From: Nicotiana tabacum
Taxonomy: Eukaryota; Streptophyta; Magnoliopsida; Solanales; Solanaceae
Direction: 5' to 3'
Assembly: GCF_000715075.1 (NCBI RefSeq)
Contig: NC_134080.1
Span: 36,374,758 to 36,438,757, forward strand
Length of the DNA: 64,000 nucleotides
The notes under the pieces were generated by a model, which saw only the letters and a list, made by a program, of their open reading frames with translations, was not told where the DNA came from and did not search any database. The position numbers and the translations under genes are program-made. Below, piece after piece: positions 56,751 to 64,000 of the stretch (its first letter is position 1; every line of letters begins with the position of its first letter).

Positions 56751-57470
56751 ATTGGTATCAATGGTCTGTACGAGGCCTGACATTTCACAAGCTGTTGGAG
56801 TTATTAGCAGATATATGCATAATCCCGGAAAGGAGCATTGACAAGCTGTGAAGTGGATTCTACGGTATATTCATAATATTGTAGATGTTGAGTTAGTTTT
56901 TAAGCAGGAAGACAATCAGTCTGTAGTTGGATATTGTGACTCAGATTTTGCGGGTGATCTGGACAAACGAAGATCAACTACTGGTTATGTGTTTACTTTT
57001 GCAAAGGCACCAGTTAGTTGGAAGTCTACTTTGCAGTCAACAGTTGCTTTGTCTACAACAGAGGCAGAGTACATGGCTATTACAGAGGCTGTAAAGGAGG
57101 CAATTTGGCTTCAAGGATTGCTAAAGGAGCTTGGTGTTGCACAAAAAAGTATCACAATTTTTTGTGATAGTCAAAGTGCTATTCAATTAGCGAAGAACCA
57201 AGTTTATCATGCAAGGACGAAGCACATTGATGTTCGGTATTATTTTGTACGAGAAATCATAGAAGAAGGTGGAGTCACGTTGAAGAAAATTCATACTACA
57301 GAGAATCCTGCTGATATGCTGACAAAAGTGGTGTCTGCGGTCAAGTTCCAACATTGTTTGGATTTGATCGACATTGTTGAACACTGAAGATTGAAGATGA
57401 AAATACAATCAAAATTTGTTATTGAGAGAAAAAAAAATTGAAGATGTGGAATTTTGCCAAGGTGGAGATT
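56751..57470 (+). pseudogene. Copia array unit 2: RT end and RNase H
   Basis: From ATG 56761 a TGA replaces Trp of KEHWQ. After it a 179-codon frame (56848-57387) gives complete RNase H with YCDSDFAGD, STTEAEYMA, FCDSQSAIQLAK, HARTKHIDVRYY and NPADMLTK. No RT core, integrase, protease or gag. Confidence 0.85.
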
Positions 57471-57814
57471 TGTTGAATTTGGCAAATCCCACATCGGTGG
57501 GTTAGCCTTTTGGTAAGGAATTTTTTCCTATAAAAGGAGGCATAATGTTTAGGATTTAAATACATCTCTCATTTGCCTTCTTATTTTCTTAAGGCATTTG
57601 TATCTTCTTTCTTTAGTATTATTTCACTTGTATTTTTGGAGTGGAATAAAATATTGGTTGTGTCCGAGGAGTAGGCAAAATTAGCCGAACCTCGTAAATT
57701 CTGGTGTTCCTTTTATTGTTGCTTTATTATCTTATTTATTATTTGGTGGGTCTCATAATTTTTGGTATAGTAGTTGTGACTTATTCACATTATATACATT
57801 TGGCTTCCGCAACA
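57471..57814 (+). repeat. Copia array LTR 3
   Basis: 344 bp, nearly identical to LTR 2. Confidence 0.88.
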
Positions 57815-58534
57815 ATTGGTATCAATGGTCTGTACGAGGCCTGACATTTCACAAGCTGTTGGAGTTATTAGCAGATATATGCATAATCCCGGAAAGGAGC
57901 ATTGACAAGTTGTGAAGTGGATTCTACGGTATATTCATAATATTGTAGATGTTGAGTTAGTTTTTAAGCAGGAAGACAATCAGTCTGTAGTTGGATATTG
58001 TGACTCAGATTTTGCGGGTGATCTGGACAAACGAAGATCAACTACTGGTTATGTGTTTACTTTTGCAAAGGCACCAGTTAGTTGGAAGTCTACTTTGCAG
58101 TCAACAGTTGCTTTGTCTACAACAGAGGCAGAGTACATGGCTATTACAGAGGCTGTAAAGGAGGCAATTTGGCTTCAAGGATTGCTAAAGGAGCTTGGTG
58201 TTGCACAAAAAAGTATCACAATTTTTTGTGATAGTCAAAGTGCTATTCAATTAGCGAAGAACCAAGTTTATCATGCAAGGACGAAGCACATTGATGTTCG
58301 GTATTATTTTGTACGAGAAATCATAGAAGAAGGTGGAGTCACGATGAAGAAAATTCATACTACAGAGAATCCTGCTGATATGCTGACAAAAGTGGTGTCT
58401 GCGGTCAAGTTTCAACATTGTTTGGATTTGATCGACATTGTTGAACACTGAAGATTGAAGATGAAAACACAATCAAAATTTGTTATTGAGAGAAAAAAAA
58501 ATTGAAGATGTGGAATTTTGCCAAGGTGGAGATT
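57815..58534 (+). pseudogene. Copia array unit 3: RT end and RNase H
   Basis: Almost a copy of unit 2, with the same TGA and a 179-codon RNase H frame (57912-58451) differing at about one residue. It was most likely formed from unit 2 by unequal exchange. Confidence 0.85.
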
Positions 58535-58878
58535 TGTTGAATTTGGCAAATCCCACATCGGTGGGTTAGCCTTTTGGTAAGGAATTTTTTCCTATAAAAG
58601 GAGGCCTAATGTTTAGGATTTAAATACACCCCTCATTTGCCTTCCTATTTTCTTAAGGTATTTGTATCTTCTTTCTTTAGTATTATTTCACTTGTATTTT
58701 TGGAGTGAAATAAAATATTGGTTGTGTCCGAGGAGTAGGCAAAATTAGCCGAACCTCGTAAATTCTGGTGTTCCTTTTATTGTTGTTTTATTGTCTTATT
58801 TATTATTTGGTGGCTGTCATAACTTTTGATATAGTAGTTGTGAATTATTCACATTATATACATTTGGCTTCCGCAACA
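58535..58878 (+). repeat. Copia array LTR 4
   Basis: 344 bp. Shares ggtggctgtcat and ttattgtctt with LTR 1. Followed by gttga, which does not match gagtt before LTR 1. Confidence 0.88.
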
Positions 58879-58899
58879 GTTGATGGTAGCGAATAATAG

Positions 58900-59095
58900 A
58901 GGAATTGTGGGAGGTTGGGACGAGAAAGATGGGCGGAGGGAAGAGGAGGGGAAAGAGAGACGGGGAAAGGGGAGGGGGAGGGAAAATAGGATAGAAAATG
59001 AAAAAAAAAATTACAGAAAGGGGGTGGGAGTTTGTCAGGGAAGACAAGAGAGGTGGGAGGGGAGGGGAAAAAGAAGGGGAGAGGGAAATTTTTTT
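58900..59095 (+). repeat. Polypurine, G-quadruplex-capable tract
   Basis: Nearly pure G/A on the plus strand over about 180 bp. 58962-58982 has four G-runs (4, 4, 5, 3) with loops of 3, 1 and 1, a canonical intramolecular G4 pattern. A second set lies at 59055-59079 with loops of 1, 1 and 8. The tract then ends in a T-run. The apparent proline-rich frames on the minus strand are a by-product of this composition. Confidence 0.75.
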
Positions 59096-59350
59096 TTCTC
59101 ATTTATATTTTATTCTGATTCTAATAATTTTTTAATAAAAATAATACTATTCACGCACCTTGGCAGCGTGATTTGCATACAATTTAGCCATATCAGCTGT
59201 GCCGCTTCCACGTAGGCATGGTTAACGGTCAAATATTTTTATTAGTATCCATTCCATCAAGTTGGAATGTTCAAATAAAAAAAATATAAATTCATATCTC
59301 GAATTTATAAACTGATACAAATTTAAGTGTCCACGAGGTCAATTGGCCTT

Positions 59351-59708
59351 AAAGAAAATATCAATATGCCCTTTGGATATGTGCGTTCAACATACCGAGA
59401 GAGTTGTGCATATAATTTCAAAGAACATATATTATTGGTTTACAAGTAGAAAAGCCTATAATAAAAGAATATATTCGCAAATAAATATATTTATATATTA
59501 ATCGTTGTTTAGGTTAGAGAAATAATACATCTCGCACATCTGATCGGATAGAGAGAACCCCCTTGATCTCAAAGCCAAGACTAAATGAGATGGGCATTGA
59601 CTGATCTTCCAAAGGTTAAATGACTCTCAATATTAATATAAATTATGGCATGCCTAATTGCTACTATGTAGAGCTTCAAAATTTAAAATGTCTTAGATCC
59701 ATCTTTAC
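59351..59708. other. Intergenic segment, nothing recognised
   Basis: AT-rich, no frame or repeat identified. Confidence 0.4.
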
Positions 59709-59711
59709 TTA

Positions 59712-61186
59712 GGCCTGTTTGAAAAGTTATCCTGTAATTGGATTTGGATGTAACTGGTTGTAATTACATAATTTTGGCATGTTTGGCTGACCAAATAATT
59801 ACTTGGCCAGCATGTAATTAGGTGTAATTGAGAGGGTGTAATTATACTCTGCAATTCACAAGGGAGAGCTTAGAATTGTTGGTAATTACACGGTGTACTT
59901 ACACGATTATTTTTTGAATCTTTTTTCTTTAAATTTACTTTTCAATTTTTAAATTTTTTTATATTTTTAACTTTTTAATATTTTTTAAATATTATGTTTT
60001 ACATTTTTATTTTTTATTTCCATATTTCTCATTTTCCAACTTTTACTTCACGTGTTTCTATGTAATTTTTCATATTTTATTCTTTCTTAATTATTTTTTT
60101 TATTTTTATTATATTTAACAATGTTATTATTCTGATTTTTCAAAAACATTATACCCCGTAATTTTAGAAAAAATAAGGCATCCACAAACTTGATGAGGTT
60201 ATATGTAGTAAAGTTGAACTTTGTTGTTGGATGGGGTTATATGCAAACTTAACTATGTTAAATAATATTCTCATTTTCAACTTTTATTTTTTATGATTCC
60301 ATGTAGCTGCTCATATCTTTCTTATTTTTTCATTTAGCATAATTTTGTAATTATTCACTCCTCCTAGTACTAGAAATAATGAATCATTAATAAACTTAAC
60401 ATATAATGAGTAATGTCATTAAAGTAGAATGTCATTGTTGAATAAGGTTATAGATTTGTCTTCCTTCTCTTTTGAATTATATTTACTCAAATTAAGTTAA
60501 AACTTATTTTATCTTATGTTATAATTTTACATATGAGTATTATGTTAATTTTTTTGTATTTTGAATTTATGTTATATTTTCGCTTCCATTTTATTTGTTT
60601 TAGTAGTATTCACTTATAAATTCAGATTACATTTCGTTCATTGTTCAGTTAAAATTACAGATTATTTTTTCATAAAATATTTGAGTAATGTTATGACATT
60701 ATTTTTATAAATTTTAATTATTTTATCAAGCATGCAGTCTATGATATTCTTACAAAATATGTACTTTTAGAAAACGTATGTTTTTAGTTTTTATAATTAA
60801 TTCTATTAAATATTATTAATTTGAAATATATATATCAATTATTTTTACAATATTAGTTATAAATATATGATTACTAATTAATGTATATTCAAGTTCGTTA
60901 TATTCAAGTTTATAATTAATTAATGCATCTTAAATACCAAATCTAATATCATTTATATTTGTTAAATCTTAACTTTTAATTTTTAATAATTAATTTTATA
61001 TTTAAAATTTAATATAACTGTGTGATGATATTTTTGTTCAACCAAATAGGACATTTGTAATTATACTGAAATTACATTATGATAAAAAAAAAATAGGTCA
61101 TTGTAATTATAATACCGTGTAATGACTAGATTGTGTATTTACTATCTTAGTAATTACAATTACCCGGTGACTTTCCAAATAGACCC
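59712..61186. mobile_element. Large Harbinger-like non-autonomous element
   Basis: The left end, ggcctgtttgaaaagttatc, is matched by the reverse complement of the right end (gggtctatttggaaagtcac), continuing to about 30 bp through taattg with mismatches and one indel. TTA flanks both ends (59709-59711, 61187-61189). Both ends carry subterminal 'gtaattac' motifs. The 1475-bp body is very AT-rich and has no transposase. A TTA duplication and GGSCCTGTTTG-type end fit PIF/Harbinger. Confidence 0.65.
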
Positions 61187-64000
61187 TTATATTATTGCTA
61201 GCATAATTAGACAATTTTGCATAAACACTTTTTTTCATGTCATTTTACATATTCAAAAGTCTATTTTTTGTTGAAGATATTTTAATTGTAACTGTCACTT
61301 TCACACCCTCTTTTGTATCAAACTTTTTGGGTTTGTGAAAATTAAAAGGCCACGACAGGCTTTTGAAAATCTAAGGGATAGAAATGTAAATATGTGATCA
61401 AATTTAATGGTAAAGTTTATAAGGAAAGATAAGAAATAAAAGAGAGACGTGTTCTTTTTATTTCACGGGTCTAAAGTAGTAAAAGAGACACGTGCTCTTT
61501 TCATTTAATTCACGGGCCTAAAATTATATTTCAAGAACAAATGTACTCACTCGGCTCACTTTTACTTAGCATGTATACTAAACATAAATTTTTATTTTTA
61601 CTTGTCACTTTACGCATATAAAAAAAGACAAAAAAAAAATATCCTGTTATTCTCACAGTATTTATTACTCATTTCAAATTATTTTTTCAAATCTAATAAA
61701 ATATGCATCAATTAATATGGATATCATTGTAAATTATGTACTTCATTATTATTTGTCAAGGAGAATGAAAAATCAAACGTGCCAAGTAAAAGAAAAGTAT
61801 TTAATAAAAGAAACATTCATTTCACAGTTCTAAATTTACATTTCAGATCAAGAAAGAAATCTATATATATATTAAAGCAAAAAAGTTACCATATATAATT
61901 GACATTATGGTTAAGCGAAGTGGCAAATTAAAATAGTCAAATATAGAATAAAGTTACCATAAATTAAAAGATAATTTTGAATTTACAGATAAATTTCTAA
62001 AATTCGAATTTAAATTAAAAATAAAAATTATCTTTTTTTTATCATGTTATCATACTTAATTCGGTTAATGATCATATGCAATCATGTTAAGAACTTTTGT
62101 TATTTTTTATAATTATTTAAATAATACTTTGCCTCTAGCAAAAAAAAAAAAACTACTTCATATAACTATAAAACTCTTTCACATTTAAAATCTTATAAGT
62201 ATAGTTATTTGAAACAGTGTAGCTAGATTTGAATAAAACGAAACTCTTTTAAAGTAAATATAATATATAGGGTACACGTCTATGTTTATCTAAATAACAA
62301 AAAAAAAAGTTTACAAAACCAAATAAAAGTTTACTTACATATATAATAAAGTAAACATACATGCTGGAGAAAGAAACATCACAAAATCAACCAATATTAA
62401 AAAATAAAGTTGTTTCTTTTTTCTTCTTGAAGAATATTTGTTTGAAGAGTCAATTTGCATAAATGGATATCAAACAAATAACAAAACTTTGGCTATACAA
62501 TTGCTATCATTAATTTTAATTTAGCACATTCAAGGAATTGAAGGGTATAAGCTGAAACCCCTTCATTTAGCTGTAGTCAAGTCAATATTGCAAGGGTATA
62601 ATATTTTTTTCGTTGAAGAATATTAGTTTTGAATCATTAGATTATGTGAAAGGTTTTTTTTTCAAACTCAACAAGAGATAAATTGGTTTCTAATTGATAG
62701 TTTCTATAGCGACTTTTAAGTGTAACAAAGAGTATATATAAAGAAAAAATTGGTATAACGTGATATATTTTTTTTAAATGTAAATAAATTATTTTGATTT
62801 TTTTTTGCTTTTTTTAATTCAAAGATAATAAAAAGACAAGATATTTTTGAACATTAGTCGGGAGTTTTAAAATTATTATAATAGAAGTTATATCATGGAT
62901 AAACTCAAAAACTGAAATCTTATGGAATATTTACATAATATCCGGCCATATTTATTGTTTACTTCTTATAGCTAATATAAATAGATGATATACCGACAAC
63001 ACACGATTATACACATATTATATATGGATTATATATAAATAACACATCATTCAATTTTTTTTAATTTAGGTGGTCGGGTGAGCACCTATTTAGCTGATTA
63101 GATAAAGCCAAAAGAAAAATATGAAATAATTTCAACCAAAGACTAAAAATATAATTAAAGTTCATATGTAGACAATTTTTATTAAAACTCATCCTTTTAT
63201 AGTGAAATAAATTAACTTTTTGTAACAACAGAAATAATGACATAAAAAATAAGATAAAAGAGAATAAAATTTGAAAAAATATTAGAAAAATCTAAAAACG
63301 AGAAATAAAGATGACAACAAATTTCTTATTATGTTTCATCTTTGTTGAATATAAAAAATTTGAAAGTTAATCTCATCGATTTCAAATATATTTTTTTCAA
63401 CCCAAATACATAGATTATAAGATAAGGATATCTTCGAATTATTTTTAATTTACATTATGTGTCGTTTTTAAAAAAATCACTATTACTAACAAACTCATAT
63501 GATATTTGAATTTGAATTGGAATGCAATTTGAGTAGTTTGCATTGAGGTTAAGCCAAGTATGGTGTCGAAAGATAAACTACTCGACAATTTTAAGACAAT
63601 ATATGCAATATTTTATAATAAAAATCAACTAATTTAACATTTAATAATTCAAAGAACAAAATTTTTGTATATATAGGATATTAAAAATTCAAATGCTGGG
63701 GCTAGAGATATCGATAAACTTAAAGTGGAGTCATACTGAAATAAATCCGGCTAAAGAATCATTTAAATTTTTAGATAGCCGATTAAAGTGAATTTTAAAT
63801 TAAGAATAATATCCTCACTTGCATCATTATAAAGATAATTATTATTATAATACATATAAAGTTTTAGAAATTAAAATTTCAAAATAAAAATATTTTTTGA
63901 AAGATAAAATCATTCCAACTAAGAGTTTAAGTCGTAGTATAAGAGTCACGTTGTAATCAAAGAATCGTTTATATCATGTCAACCTTTGTGTTTTTCCATA
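61187..64000. other. AT-rich intergenic DNA
   Basis: No gene or RNA supported on either strand. A short imperfect duplication around 61440-61515 repeats 'aaagagacacgtgctctttt' and 'tcacgggcctaaa', including a G-box-like cacgtg. Otherwise A/T runs and short repeats. Confidence 0.5.

Larger units (their letters stand above)
55360..58878 (+). mobile_element. Tandem LTR-RNaseH array of a Tork-like copia deletion derivative
   Basis: Four 344-bp LTRs (TGTTG...CAACA) alternate with three internal segments of about 700-720 bp. Every internal segment starts with the same junction: ttggtatca of the primer site fused directly to the RT string MVCTRPDIS. Each then holds only the RT end, RNase H and a polypurine end (aaggtggagatt). 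Pitch is about 1064 bp. Units 2 and 3 share a Trp-to-stop change and an A-run insertion absent from unit 1, and LTRs 2 and 3 share changes absent from LTRs 1 and 4. No matching target duplication flanks the array. Confidence 0.88.
54742..59350. mobile_element. Possible DNA transposon split by the copia array
   Basis: The left end (aaggctaaatggcctcc, 54742) and the reverse complement of the right end (aaggccaattgacctcg, from 59350) are similar over about 60 bp, both continuing through acttaaattt. The direct repeat aaaga flanks both (54737-54741, 59351-59355). If correct, the original element was about 1.1 kb and the copia array inserted into it. The ends are imperfect and the 5-bp duplication could be chance. 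Confidence 0.4.

Noticed and set aside
55355..58883. Target-site duplication for the copia array
   Set aside because: gagtt before LTR 1 and gttga after LTR 4 do not match, so no duplication is claimed.
58817..59102. Proline/serine-rich frames on the minus strand and a Gly/Arg-rich frame on the plus strand
   Set aside because: They arise only from the polypurine composition of 58900-59095.
61440..61515. Near-palindrome with a G-box core (cacgtg), present twice in imperfect form
   Set aside because: No gene nearby; a short local duplication is the simplest reading.
61861..61900. Helitron-like 5' end (tctatatatatattaaag)
   Set aside because: No matching CTRR hairpin 3' end was found, and AT-rich DNA produces such strings by chance.

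Overview
This is a plant nuclear window, almost certainly from a Solanaceae genome. Nicotiana is the most likely genus, although nothing in the sequence proves it. The reasons are two intact nuclear genes with clear plant orthologues, AT-rich intergenic DNA, tRNA-derived SINEs of Solanaceae type (including TS-like copies ending in TTG repeats) and nested LTR retrotransposons with tRNA-iMet-type primer sites. No bacterial operon, CRISPR array or resident virus is present.

Layout. 1-1297: end of a Tekay-type gypsy LTR. 1860-2075 and 11558-13660: one degenerate tandem-repeat tract, split by a plus-strand Sirevirus (Ty1-copia) at 2076-11557. 13669-15210: decayed gypsy gag, primer site and LTR. 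15326-15654: MITE. 17035-19188: intact single-exon P-type PPR gene, orthologue of Arabidopsis At5g64320/MTL1. 19272-40311: a second Sirevirus on the minus strand. Its 3' LTR is truncated 83 bp after the PPR stop codon, its gag is split by a complete Tekay-like chromovirus (26820-37733, 5-bp target duplication), and its 5' LTR holds an organellar rRNA-containing insert. 40830-47679: complete Tat-like LTR element without recognisable gag-pol, carrying an antisense, apparently intron-bearing accessory ORF. 47853-48857: MULE-like element with 9-bp target duplications. 49416-50128: two SINEs. 50319-54510: two-exon minus-strand gene for a peroxisomal acyl-activating enzyme (AAE1 type, C-terminal SKL); its 2.5-kb intron contains an RRM-gene fragment. 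54742-59350: possible DNA transposon just upstream of AAE1, holding a tandem LTR-RNaseH-LTR array of a copia deletion derivative (55360-58878). 59712-61186: Harbinger-like non-autonomous element. 61187-64000: AT-rich DNA with no gene seen.

Only two host genes look functional: the PPR gene, for mitochondrial RNA processing and translation, and the AAE1-like peroxisomal ligase. The rest is transposable-element sequence in various states of decay. The most unusual features are the accessory ORFs carried by two unrelated LTR lineages (one sense, one antisense with introns), a repair-like duplication in which the right flank of one Sirevirus was copied behind its left LTR, an organellar rRNA insert inside an LTR, and the LTR-RNaseH tandem array.
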